This document shows positions 8,604-16,988 of a stretch of 64,000 bases of DNA, in pieces (within the stretch, counting starts at the first letter, position 1; each line of letters begins with the position of its first letter). Source of the DNA: an uncultured Bacteroidota bacterium (GTDB lineage Bacteria > Bacteroidota > Bacteroidia > Flavobacteriales > Flavobacteriaceae); assembly GCA_902511755.1 (NCBI GenBank), contig CABXGL010000004.1, positions 1 to 64,000 of the forward strand, written 5' to 3'. Made by a program: the position numbers and the translations under genes. A model generated the notes under the pieces. It ran no database searches, was not told the origin of the DNA, and worked only from the letters and a program-made list of their open reading frames with translations.

Positions 8604-9020
8604 TTACCATTCTGCTTTTATTAATATAACAGTATGCATAAGTGTTGTGGCTAACTTACCATTATAGTTATATATTTCTCCTTTTATGGTAGCAATGTTT
8701 TTTCCTTTTTTAACAATTTCTGCTATAGTAATTACTTTCCCTTTGAATAAAGGTCTGTGATGAATACTATGAAGGTTAGTAGAGGTAGGATAGATAGCCC
8801 CTTGACTTTCATATATTATTAATAGACTTGTTATGTCATCTAACATAGAAGTCATCATACCACCTTGCACACTTCCATTTGGATTTAAAGTTTCTGTAGG
8901 AAATTCACCTTCTAATTTTAAATAACCTTCTCTATATTCGAGAAATTTAAACTTAAAAATTTTTCCAGTTCCACCTTTAGTTTTATGAAAATCTAAGATT
9001 TCATTAATTTTTTTTTCCAT
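8604..9020 (-). CDS. PaaI-family hotdog thioesterase
   Basis: A 138-residue single hotdog-fold domain. The family motif reads NPNGSVQGGMMTSMLDD, with the Asp of the central helix in place for a PaaI/YigI-type acyl-CoA thioesterase. These enzymes hydrolyse thioesters of CoA in the cytoplasm, often acting on phenylacetyl- or medium-chain acyl-CoA. The start ATG is followed by a lysine-rich helix. It stands alone between convergent amn and the divergent CBS gene, so the context gives no substrate. The 111-base spacer after amn holds no other gene that I can see. Confidence 0.8.
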   Translation of the reverse strand: MEKKINEILDFHKTKGGTGKIFKFKFLEYREGYLKLEGEFPTETLNPNGSVQGGMMTSMLDDITSLLIIYESQGAIYPTSTNLHSIHHRPLFKGKVITIAEIVKKGKNIATIKGEIYNYNGKLATTLMHTVILIKAEW

Positions 9021-9113
9021 AACAATTATATTTTTTAAATATATAAAATGTTCAAATCATTTTGTGCAAGAATCCTTAATTATGAATTATTTTTTTTTTT
9101 GTAAATTATAGCG

Positions 9114-9581
9114 ATGTCAGTTATAAGTTTTAGGGGTCCTTCAAAAAAAGAAACTAAGAAAACTATTCAAAATATTCTTGTAAAAGATTATATGAGTAGA
9201 GATGTTATAACTTTTCGTAAATCGGATTCTATTTATTATGTCATGCAGGAATTACTAAATAATAAAATTTCAGGTGCTCCAATAGTTAATAAATTTGGAA
9301 AGATAGTTGGCATTATATCAGAAACGGATATAATGAAAAACATAGTAGATAGTCAATATTATAATATGCCAATTTCAAAAACTACCGTTTCTAAGTATAT
9401 GAAAAAATCAGTAGATTGTATTTCACCAAATGAAACAATTTTTGGAGCTGCTTCTGAGTTTATGAAATTAAATAGAAAAAGATTTCCTGTAATGATTTCA
9501 GATAAAATTGTAGGAATTATTAGTAGGGTAGATATAATTTCTGCGGCTGTAAATATTCGAAGTCAAATGTGGGGAAATTAA
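9114..9581 (+). CDS. CBS-domain pair protein
   Basis: A 155-residue protein made of two CBS repeats: the first from about residue 24 (LVKDYMSRDVITFRKSDS) through NKFGKIVGIISETD, the second from about residue 88 (VSKYMKKSVDCISPNE) to KIVGIISRVDII. A tandem of two CBS repeats binds adenine nucleotides and acts as an energy sensor in other proteins. Here no enzymatic or channel domain is attached, so it may act in trans. The short N-terminus with a run of lysines is not a signal peptide. A SUMF1-like lipoprotein follows 34 bases downstream on the same strand. Confidence 0.85.
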   Translation: MSVISFRGPSKKETKKTIQNILVKDYMSRDVITFRKSDSIYYVMQELLNNKISGAPIVNKFGKIVGIISETDIMKNIVDSQYYNMPISKTTVSKYMKKSVDCISPNETIFGAASEFMKLNRKRFPVMISDKIVGIISRVDIISAAVNIRSQMWGN

Positions 9582-9615
9582 TTTTACTAATAATAAACAT
9601 AATCCTTTTTTTAAA

Positions 9616-10605
9616 TTGAAATTAAATAGTTTAGTTTTTTTATTAATATCAATAAACATTTTATTTTCATGCTCTGTAGATGTAGAAGAATCCATTACCA
9701 ATCCCGTAACTGGAAATAAAAATTTACCATCAACTATAATATTAAAAGATGTTCCAGCTGGAACATTTAAAATGGGAGGAAATACTAAAGACAATGATGC
9801 TCCTGAAATAAGTGTTACAATGTCTGCATTTAAAATTTCTGAAAAAGAAATTACAAATAAGGAATATATAGATTTTTTAAATTCAGCTTACCTTGATTCT
9901 TGGATACAAGTTGTTGAAGAAGAGATGATGGATCCTTGTGGAAAATATTCAGAGTTTGTTATAAAAGGATTAGGTAATGCTCCAAATGCAGGTAAAATTT
10001 ACTTGCAATTAGGAGAGACAGGAGGATGTACTAGCAGTGGAGAAAAAGAACATATTGATAATAAGAGTTGGATTTCTTTTAATTTTTCAAACAAAAAATT
10101 TGAATTAATTGATTCAGAGAAAGGTAATTTACCAGTTAACTGGATTAAATGGTACGGTGCTTATGCATTTGCAAAGTATTACGGCGTAAGTTTACCTAGC
10201 GAATCTCAATGGGAATATGCCGCTAGAGGAGGGCAGCAACTAGAATATCCAACTGATGACGGAACTCTTTCTTCTTCTAAAGCTAACTATAATGGTGATA
10301 TTCCAGCTGTTTATAATCCAAATGGGTATTCACTTGAAGTTGGTTCTTATCCTTCAAATCCGTACGGATTATATGATATGGGTGGAAATGTATGGGAATG
10401 GTGTATAGATTATTATGCAAAAGATTATTATACTGAAAATTCAAAAGATCCTGTTAATGTAACTGCTAACTCTGATAATAAAAGGGTAAGAAGAGGTGGT
10501 TCATGGAATTACCATTCTGCAACACTATTGACTTATTCTAGGGCTGCTGATTTTGAAAATAGAGGTAATAATCATTTTGGGTTTAGAATTGTTAAGTCCA
10601 ATTAG
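9616..10605 (+). CDS. SUMF1/FGE-like lipoprotein without catalytic cysteines
   Basis: A 329-residue lipoprotein whose likely start is TTG at 9616, giving a signal peptide that ends in the lipobox ILFSC. The rest is a formylglycine-generating-enzyme (SUMF1) fold: DVPAGTFKMGG, PVNWIKWYGAYAFAKYYG, LPSESQWEYAARGG, GLYDMGGNVWEWC, then RRGGSWNYHSATLLTYSRA and FGFRIV. True FGE has a redox Cys pair in the segment after GGS; here that segment has no cysteine, so oxidation of sulfatase cysteine is unlikely. GldK and GldJ of the gliding machinery share this fold, but the short length and lone position do not identify it as either. Probably a structural or binding role at the cell envelope. Confidence 0.8.
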   Translation: MKLNSLVFLLISINILFSCSVDVEESITNPVTGNKNLPSTIILKDVPAGTFKMGGNTKDNDAPEISVTMSAFKISEKEITNKEYIDFLNSAYLDSWIQVVEEEMMDPCGKYSEFVIKGLGNAPNAGKIYLQLGETGGCTSSGEKEHIDNKSWISFNFSNKKFELIDSEKGNLPVNWIKWYGAYAFAKYYGVSLPSESQWEYAARGGQQLEYPTDDGTLSSSKANYNGDIPAVYNPNGYSLEVGSYPSNPYGLYDMGGNVWEWCIDYYAKDYYTENSKDPVNVTANSDNKRVRRGGSWNYHSATLLTYSRAADFENRGNNHFGFRIVKSN

Positions 10606-12392
10606 TCTTCTCTTTTTGCGTTAAAAGTGCCATTTGGCTGAACAAATGATATTTCAGTTACTTTTCCTTTTTTATTTACTTTAAACTTAACCTTGTAACC
10701 ATCTAATATTTTAAATGCAAAAACATGTTCTTCAATAGGATATAATTCATATTCTGGTTGACCAGGAACAAAAACATAAAGCACATCATCTTTTAAATAT
10801 GTTTTACAGCCTGAATCAGAATTAAATTTATAATTGCCAACATATTTTTCTAAATTTTCCTTTTTTAATTCAAGTTCTTTTAATTTTTTATCAAAAAATA
10901 TAGGATTCTCAATGGACTGTTCAAATTTTGATGTTAAGGTTATTATTTCACCTTGATCATTATTGTAAAATGTAATTAAAAAATTATCATAGGATGCTTC
11001 CATATCGACTTTACCTTCTTTTAATTCATAAGGTAAAAAGGTGTCATAATGATAATGACTTAGCCATAATTTTTTATACGGAGATTTTAAAAATAAAGAG
11101 TCATTTTTAGTTGTTATTTCTAAAGTTCCATACCCCAAGTTAGTGTAATCTCCAACATAATCTTTTATTGGGTGAGATGGCTTTGTTCCTTCCTTTTTAT
11201 TAGATACTCTGTTTTTCTCAACTTCCTTTTGATTCTTTTTAGCTTCTTTAATTTCATCTAATCCCTTTTTTATCCAATCTGTTTCATCTAATTCAAGTAT
11301 TCTATCATAAATAATATTTTGTACAATTGAAGGAATAATAGATCTATCTTGATTAGCTAAAACTACTATACCAATATTATCAGATGGCATCAAACTTGTG
11401 CTAGCTGAAAATCCATCAATATTTCCCCCATGTGAAACTCTATAATGACCTTTGTAAGATGAGATAATCCATCCAAAACCATAATTTGCTAGATGTAATC
11501 CAGGATTTTCATCAGACGGTAAATTTGGATTTGCTACATTTTGAGAACTAATAGCCTCTTCAATATAAGCTTGTGGTAAAATTTCCTTATCATTATATTT
11601 TCCATCATTTAACCAAGTTATAAGCCATTTAGACATATCATTTACACTACTATTGATACTTCCTGCAGGGCTCATGCCGGCAATTTTATAATAATCTGTT
11701 TTTTTATAATCTTCTAAATAGCCAATAGCTGCATTTTCTGCCTGTTCCATTTCTGCAATTGAAATATTAGAACGTTCCATTCCTAAAGGCTTGAAAATAG
11801 ATTCCTTAATATTTTCTTCCCAAGATTTATTAGTAATTCTCTCAGCTACAACACCTTGTAACATAAACATGAAATTGTTGTAAAAGAATTTGTTTCTTAT
11901 AGTTGTGACTGGCTCGTGGTATTTGATTCTTGAAACCAAACTATCTTTAGAGAAAGTAGGGAAGAAGTACCATGATAGATCATGTCTAGGAATACCAGTC
12001 TTATGAGACATCAAATCCCTTATTGTTATTAGTTCATTTAAATTAGAATTATTAAACCTTAATTCATCTATATAATCTATTGGGCTATCATCAAAATTAA
12101 GTTTGCCATCGTTTTTTAATAGACCTATTATAGATGACGTGAATGCTTTGGTGCATGAGCCAATAGCAAACAATGTGTTAGAATCTACCTTTATCTTATT
12201 CTCATAATCCCTATATCCAAATCCTTTTGAATATATAACTTGGTCATTTTCAACAACTGCTAAAGCAAATCCTGTTTGATTAAATGATTTTAAAGTTTTT
12301 TCAAGTACTTTGTCTATTCCTTCAAGTCTTTCATCAATCTGCCCAAAAGAAAGAAGTGGAATAAACAGTAATAGTAAGATTAGTTTTTTCAT
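10602..12392 (-). CDS. Exported serine hydrolase, beta-lactamase class C/PBP4* type
   Basis: A 596-residue protein with a signal peptide ending at SFGQ. The beta-lactamase domain covers about residues 20-360. Catalytic motifs are SCTK (SxxK, Ser79 and Lys82), the YNN triad (YxN) near residue 170 and HGG near residue 325 in SHGGNIDGF. A C-terminal extension of about 200 residues has beta-rich repeats typical of DUF3471-bearing hydrolases. Members hydrolyse esters, D-amino-acid peptides or beta-lactams; this one cannot be narrowed. Its stop codon overlaps by 4 bases the stop of the convergent SUMF1-like gene. Confidence 0.85.
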   Translation of the reverse strand: MKKLILLLLFIPLLSFGQIDERLEGIDKVLEKTLKSFNQTGFALAVVENDQVIYSKGFGYRDYENKIKVDSNTLFAIGSCTKAFTSSIIGLLKNDGKLNFDDSPIDYIDELRFNNSNLNELITIRDLMSHKTGIPRHDLSWYFFPTFSKDSLVSRIKYHEPVTTIRNKFFYNNFMFMLQGVVAERITNKSWEENIKESIFKPLGMERSNISIAEMEQAENAAIGYLEDYKKTDYYKIAGMSPAGSINSSVNDMSKWLITWLNDGKYNDKEILPQAYIEEAISSQNVANPNLPSDENPGLHLANYGFGWIISSYKGHYRVSHGGNIDGFSASTSLMPSDNIGIVVLANQDRSIIPSIVQNIIYDRILELDETDWIKKGLDEIKEAKKNQKEVEKNRVSNKKEGTKPSHPIKDYVGDYTNLGYGTLEITTKNDSLFLKSPYKKLWLSHYHYDTFLPYELKEGKVDMEASYDNFLITFYNNDQGEIITLTSKFEQSIENPIFFDKKLKELELKKENLEKYVGNYKFNSDSGCKTYLKDDVLYVFVPGQPEYELYPIEEHVFAFKILDGYKVKFKVNKKGKVTEISFVQPNGTFNAKRED

Positions 12393-12441
12393 ATTTTAAA
12401 TTTAAGAATTATTTATCTTCTACTATTATTATTGATGTATA

Positions 12442-13731
12442 TTGCGAATCAATAACTTTAAATTGAAAGATCAGCAAATTAAAAAAGGTTCTCCTTTAAG
12501 TATAACTCTACTAATACTTTCAGGAGAATTAATTTTTTTATTACCATATGTTTTAGCTAGAATATTTAGACCTACATTTTTAGAAGTATTCAATTTAAAT
12601 AATCTTCAATTAGGAAGTTTGTTTTCAGTTTATGGAATTATAGCCTTATTGTCCTACGTTTATGGAGGTGTAATTTCAGATAAATTTCAACCTAAGAAGT
12701 TAATTGCATATTCTCTTTTTTTCACATCATTTGGAGGAATAGTTTTAGCTTCATATCCTTCTTATTTTGTAATGCAAATTTTGTATGGTTATTGGGGATT
12801 CACAACTGTATTTTTGTTTTGGGGAGCTATGATAAAAGCAACTCGTGTTTGGGGAGGAACAGATAATCAGGGTCAGGCATTTGGTTTTTTAGATGCTGGA
12901 AGAGGGTTAGTCGCTGCATCAATGGGAAGTTTAGGCGTTTTAATTTTTTCTGCGTTTTTGACTAATAATATAGAATTATCTAGCTTAATAGAACGTAAAG
13001 AAGCATTTAGATATGTCATTTTATTCTCATCATTTATGGTGTTTTTAACTGGATTTTTAGTTCTCTTTTTTATGGATTCAAATCAAAAAGATAAAAAAGA
13101 TTATGTTGTATCTACAAATTCGTTTTCCAATATTAAGACTGTATTAAAAATTGAATCAGTCTGGCTTATAATGATCATTATAATCTCTGCATATATAGGT
13201 TATAAGGTTACAGATATTTATTCTTTATATGCTTCTGATGTTATGCTTTTTGATCAGATAGAAGCTGCAAATGTTAGTTCGTTGCAATTATATCTTCGCC
13301 CATTAGTTTGTATACTAATTGCACTTTTAGCAGACAAATCCAGTTATATCTATTTTATAATAATTGGTTTTCTTACAATGTTAATTGGATCAACAATCTT
13401 CGCATTTGGAATCGTTCAGTTAAATATGAATTTTATTTTTTATTTGTCTTTAGTTGTTGTTGCTACTGGAACATATGCTATTCGTGCTTTATATTTTTCT
13501 ATTATGCAGGAAGGCCGTATTCCTTTAGTATTAACTGGAACAGCCGTAGGTTTAATTTCTGTTGTAGGATATACTCCTGATATATTTGCAACCCCAATTT
13601 TTGGTTATTTTTTAGATAAGTATCCTGGAATTCTTGGTCATCAATATGTATTCACAATTTTAGCTATTTTTTCAATTTTAGGTTTATTGGCTTCCATAAA
13701 GTTTGCCAATCTATTTAAAAAAAATGAATAA
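12442..13731 (+). CDS. Major facilitator superfamily transporter
   Basis: A 429-residue protein with twelve predicted membrane helices in two halves, joined by a hydrophilic loop around residues 210-230 (MDSNQKDKKDY). The loop between helices 2 and 3 has YGGVISDKFQPKK, the MFS A-like motif. The start is not certain: the frame opens with TTG at 12442, and another TTG lies seven codons downstream. No ATG is available near the N-terminus. The substrate is unknown; it lies convergent to the FucP-type carrier with one base between the stop codons. It is not clearly FucP-, NarK- or UhpT-like. Confidence 0.8.
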   Translation: MRINNFKLKDQQIKKGSPLSITLLILSGELIFLLPYVLARIFRPTFLEVFNLNNLQLGSLFSVYGIIALLSYVYGGVISDKFQPKKLIAYSLFFTSFGGIVLASYPSYFVMQILYGYWGFTTVFLFWGAMIKATRVWGGTDNQGQAFGFLDAGRGLVAASMGSLGVLIFSAFLTNNIELSSLIERKEAFRYVILFSSFMVFLTGFLVLFFMDSNQKDKKDYVVSTNSFSNIKTVLKIESVWLIMIIIISAYIGYKVTDIYSLYASDVMLFDQIEAANVSSLQLYLRPLVCILIALLADKSSYIYFIIIGFLTMLIGSTIFAFGIVQLNMNFIFYLSLVVVATGTYAIRALYFSIMQEGRIPLVLTGTAVGLISVVGYTPDIFATPIFGYFLDKYPGILGHQYVFTILAIFSILGLLASIKFANLFKKNE

Positions 13732-13732
13732 A

Positions 13733-15031
13733 TTAACTTCTCTTTTCTTTGAAGCCATATATAGAAATAAGTATAAAACAGAAGAGAGGTAACACAAAAG
13801 AAAAGTTAATTTCTGATACACCTAATATTTTTATATCATCTACCTTGTGACCTCCATAATCAATAATCATTCCCTGTAATTTTGGCATTATTGCTCCACC
13901 AACAATTGCCATAACTAAGCCAGCAGAACCTATTTTGCTTTCTTCCTCACTTAAACCTCCAAGCGCAATCCCATAAATCGTTGGAAACATCAAAGACATA
14001 AAAAAGGAAACTCCCACAAGAGAATAAAGTCCAAATAAGCCTTTAATAAAAATAGTTCCTATACAACATATAGCTGAAAATATTGCAAAAATCATTAGAA
14101 GTGTTCCTGAATTTACAAAACGTAATAAATAAGTTCCAATACCTCGACCAAGAGTAAATAGCAAAAATGCCACCATTTGGTAGTACCCTGCCGTAACGCT
14201 ATCCATTCCTATTCCTTCAGCATATTGGTATATATAGGTCCAGCACATAATTTGAGCACCTACATATAATATTTGTGCTAATACACCTGAAGTGTATGTG
14301 TTGTTTTTTGCGAGTTTTTTAAAAGCATGACTGATATGTGATTTAGATGATGTGTCCTTAAACTCTGGCATTTTACTTATGGAAAATAATACAAAAATGG
14401 CCAATATAACCAATCCCAAAATTACATATGGATCTCTAATGACTATCAAATCTGTGGTTCTAATTAAAACTTTAGAAGCTTCATCTAAAGCACTAAAATC
14501 AGTGATATCATCTGATTGTAATTTTTTCAATACAAATTGTTGCGCTACAAACAGACCTAAAATCAATCCAAGCGGATTAAAGGACTGAGCCAAATTTAAA
14601 CGTTGAGTGGCAGTTTCTTTAGCACCCATAGCTAAAGCATATGGATTCGCTGCAGTTTCCAAAAAAGCCAAACCAAAGGTCAGAATGTATAAACCTAAAC
14701 AAAAAAACCAAAATTGCTCTGTTATAGCTGCTGGGTAAAACAATAGTGCTCCAGTTGCATATAAAGCAAGTCCAATCAAAATACCCACTTTATAGGAATA
14801 TCTTCGCATAAACAATGCTGCAGGTAGTGCCATACAAAAATATCCTCCATAAAAAGCCATCTGTACCCAAGCTGCCTGCGAGTTGGATAATTCTAAAACC
14901 TTTTTAAATGACTGTACCATCGGGTCTGTCACAGCATTAGCAAAACCCCAAAGTGCAAATAAAGATGTAAGCAAAACAAATGGTATGATCATTTCTTTTG
15001 AAACTACAGGTACAGAATTTAATTTTTTCAT
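13733..15031 (-). CDS. fucP: FucP-family L-fucose/hexose:H+ symporter
   Basis: A 432-residue MFS carrier with the marks of the FucP/GluP subgroup: SLFALWGFANAVTDPMV in helix 1, GGYFCMALPAALFMRRYSYK, and FGLAFLETAANPYALAMG, with the LETAANPY motif typical of FucP. It brings a sugar, in E. coli L-fucose, across the inner membrane with a proton. It is the last gene of a minus-strand operon with a mutarotase and a kinase fusion, which supports a deoxysugar. The 60-base line at 14881 contains 22 G or C, higher than the flanking housekeeping genes, which may hint at a different origin. The exact sugar is not proven. Confidence 0.85.
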   Translation of the reverse strand: MKKLNSVPVVSKEMIIPFVLLTSLFALWGFANAVTDPMVQSFKKVLELSNSQAAWVQMAFYGGYFCMALPAALFMRRYSYKVGILIGLALYATGALLFYPAAITEQFWFFCLGLYILTFGLAFLETAANPYALAMGAKETATQRLNLAQSFNPLGLILGLFVAQQFVLKKLQSDDITDFSALDEASKVLIRTTDLIVIRDPYVILGLVILAIFVLFSISKMPEFKDTSSKSHISHAFKKLAKNNTYTSGVLAQILYVGAQIMCWTYIYQYAEGIGMDSVTAGYYQMVAFLLFTLGRGIGTYLLRFVNSGTLLMIFAIFSAICCIGTIFIKGLFGLYSLVGVSFFMSLMFPTIYGIALGGLSEEESKIGSAGLVMAIVGGAIMPKLQGMIIDYGGHKVDDIKILGVSEINFSFVLPLFCFILISIYGFKEKRS

Positions 15032-15100
15032 TAAATCATATTTAAAATTAAAGACATAAGTTATGGCAGATTAAAGTTTTTAATGAGAAATCTGTTTACA

Positions 15101-15430
15101 TTAAAGAGAAAATATTTTTTTCATTAATACCCACTTTTCTCCAGGTTTTGAAAATGGGAGATTTTTTTGGTATTTAGACATTAGCCTTTCCCACTTTTGA
15201 ACATAACTGTTTTTTTTATCCAATTGGTTTTTTCTATTAAAACTAAATTTTGAATTTGTTTCAATTGTCATAAATAAACGATTACCTGATCTATAAATTT
15301 CCATGTTATCAATCCCAGAATTTTTAATTGAATCTAAAATTTCGGGCCAAACAGATTTGTGATAATCTTCGTATTCTTTGATAAGATTTTGATTATTCTT
15401 TAAATCTAAAGCAAAACAATATTTCATCAA
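15101..15430 (-). CDS. L-rhamnose/L-fucose mutarotase (RhaM/DUF718 family)
   Basis: A 109-residue dimeric alpha/beta barrel mutarotase. It has the family pattern: an early CFALDL strand, then EYEDYHKSVWPEI with the catalytic His, a GIDNMEIYRSGNRLFM segment, and WERLMSKYQ with a late W. RhaM-type enzymes interconvert alpha and beta anomers of a 6-deoxysugar. Its ATG overlaps the TGA of the upstream kinase fusion by 4 bases. A kinase of the GHMP type acts on the anomeric hydroxyl and needs one anomer, so the mutarotase fits well before that enzyme. Whether it acts on fucose or rhamnose cannot be told from the sequence. Confidence 0.82.
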   Translation of the reverse strand: MMKYCFALDLKNNQNLIKEYEDYHKSVWPEILDSIKNSGIDNMEIYRSGNRLFMTIETNSKFSFNRKNQLDKKNSYVQKWERLMSKYQKNLPFSKPGEKWVLMKKIFSL

Positions 15431-16575
15431 AATGAATTTTTTCTTCTTATTTTTATTTTAAATGAATTTACTATAGGCTTAACACTAACCATTATTAAAT
15501 ATCCGCCTCCACCTGCACCAGATAACTTATAACCTACACATTGATCTTTATATTTATTAATAGTTTTTTTCAAATCATTATCTACCATATTTGGAAATAT
15601 ATTTATTTGAGATTTAAAAGAATTTAAAAATGCTTTTCCAAAACTTTCTACATCTTTATTCATTATAGCTTTCCAAGTTTCATCCGATGCTTTTGCTAAT
15701 TGACTAGCACCCTCTTTTGATATTTTTATATTATCTAAAACATTATAATCATTTTCTCTAGACCCTAGTGATATTAAAAATAAATGTTTTTCTAAAAATA
15801 ATAATATTGATTCATCATTTATTGAGTCAATGCTATTAGGCCAATATCCATTATTATAAAATAATTTATTAAGCCCTGGCAATAATATACCTAAAGCATC
15901 TTGTGATCCGGATATCTCTTTATTTCCTGGAGGATTTTCATAGCTAAATAATATTTTAGCTAATTTAATTGGATTTCCAATTGGTAATTCTGAATTCCAT
16001 AATTCAATTGCTTTATTTCTTGTACTACTTGCCATTCCACTTCTAATATTAAATTCTATTGTTGGTTCTATGGAAATTGTTAATACTGAACCAGAATTCA
16101 ATTGATTAATAAATGGTTGATCTAACCACCCACCAGCAAGATCAATTCTAAAAGGAATTGTTGTTTTTATTCTCAAATCTGTAGAAGTTCTAATAGGTAA
16201 TCCTATGGATGGAATTCTCTTAAAAATTTTATATTCAATACCCATATCATTACACAATTCTAATTTTGTAGAAGAATTGCCATCTTCATTTACAATAAAA
16301 ATGTCAGGTGAGATATCTATTAACTCTTCCTCAAAATCTATATTTCCATTTCCTTTATTAATACGACATTCTTTTACAAACTTTATAGATTCTAAAATAT
16401 ATTTTCTTTCCTTTTGAGTAATTACAGGATATCTCCCTTTTATTTCTTTAACTGTATTATCAGAACCAATGCAAACATATACATCACCAAATTGATTTGC
16501 CTTTTCTAGAAAAGCGACATGTCCACTATGTAACATATCAAAACAACCACTTACAAAAACTTTTTTTCTATTCAT
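15427..16575 (-). CDS. Nucleotidyltransferase (HIGH family) fused to GHMP sugar kinase
   Basis: A 382-residue two-domain protein. Residues 1 to about 135 form a TagD/HldE-type nucleotidyltransferase with the HSGH motif at 16-19 (CFDMLHSGH) and a PIRTSTDLR loop at 127-135, like the RTxGISTT motif of the family. Residues from about 137 form a GHMP kinase: FRIDLAGGWLDQP (substrate loop), GMASSTRNKA (ATP loop), SGSQDALGI, and LSGAGGGGY (motif 3). The predicted steps are phosphorylation of a sugar at C1, followed by transfer of a nucleotide. It differs from Fkp of Bacteroides (about 950 residues, unrelated pyrophosphorylase domain). It is the first gene of the operon with the mutarotase and FucP. 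The sugar and the nucleotide are not known. Confidence 0.8.
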   Translation of the reverse strand: MNRKKVFVSGCFDMLHSGHVAFLEKANQFGDVYVCIGSDNTVKEIKGRYPVITQKERKYILESIKFVKECRINKGNGNIDFEEELIDISPDIFIVNEDGNSSTKLELCNDMGIEYKIFKRIPSIGLPIRTSTDLRIKTTIPFRIDLAGGWLDQPFINQLNSGSVLTISIEPTIEFNIRSGMASSTRNKAIELWNSELPIGNPIKLAKILFSYENPPGNKEISGSQDALGILLPGLNKLFYNNGYWPNSIDSINDESILLFLEKHLFLISLGSRENDYNVLDNIKISKEGASQLAKASDETWKAIMNKDVESFGKAFLNSFKSQINIFPNMVDNDLKKTINKYKDQCVGYKLSGAGGGGYLIMVSVKPIVNSFKIKIRRKNSF

Positions 16576-16684
16576 TGTGTTTAGGTTGCAACTTAAGTAT
16601 TATTGTTTGTATTAGCATGAATTAGAGTTAGTATAACATTATTAACCCTTTTCCACAGCATTGTTAACTCCTAATTATTTCTTT

Positions 16685-16837
16685 TTATTTAGCTAATGAG
16701 ACAAACCTACCTTTTTTATCACGTCTTTTTTCAAGTTCTACAGTCTTTAAAAAATCTTTCTTGGTAAATCTTTTTCCGTTAACATATAAATGTTTTACTC
16801 CAGATGGGAATTCTATATCTAAAACATTTCTTTTCAT
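16685..16837 (-). CDS. Small basic protein, 50 residues, unknown
   Basis: A complete short frame from ATG (16835-16837, minus) to TAA (16685-16687), 50 residues. It begins MKRNVLDIEFPSGVKHLYVN and is rich in Lys and Arg (about 15 of 50), with no membrane segment. It lies 37 bases after a 37-residue membrane microprotein and in the same orientation, so both can be read from the transcript of the AhpD-like gene. I do not recognise a family. The codon pattern and the amino-acid make-up look like a real protein, but it could be a chance frame. Confidence 0.5.
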   Translation of the reverse strand: MKRNVLDIEFPSGVKHLYVNGKRFTKKDFLKTVELEKRRDKKGRFVSLAK

Positions 16838-16874
16838 GTGTTATAAATCGGACATTTAATATATGAATTATTTT

Positions 16875-16988
16875 TTAATCTCCTCCCCAGCTTTCTTGAA
16901 AAAAAATACCTACACCAAGTTCTGCCCATAAATACAAAACCATCAAAATTATTAATACTATAAATATTGCTTTATAGTTCCTAGACAT
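16875..16988 (-). CDS. Single-pass membrane microprotein, 37 residues
   Basis: A complete 37-residue frame: ATG at 16986-16988 (minus strand), TAA at 16875-16877. The protein is a short basic N-terminus (MSRNYK), one long hydrophobic helix (residues 7-23) and an acidic, aromatic tail ending in WGGD. Its start overlaps the last codons of the AhpD-like gene by 8 bases, the arrangement expected for translational coupling. No known family is recognised. Frame, overlap and membrane segment support a real gene, but only comparison with relatives can show conservation. Confidence 0.55.
   Translation of the reverse strand: MSRNYKAIFIVLIILMVLYLWAELGVGIFFQESWGGD

Noticed and set aside
13308-13580. Possible protein rich in Tyr and Phe inside the MFS gene
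   Set aside because: It is a shifted frame of the MFS transporter gene, with composition expected from reading membrane helices out of frame.
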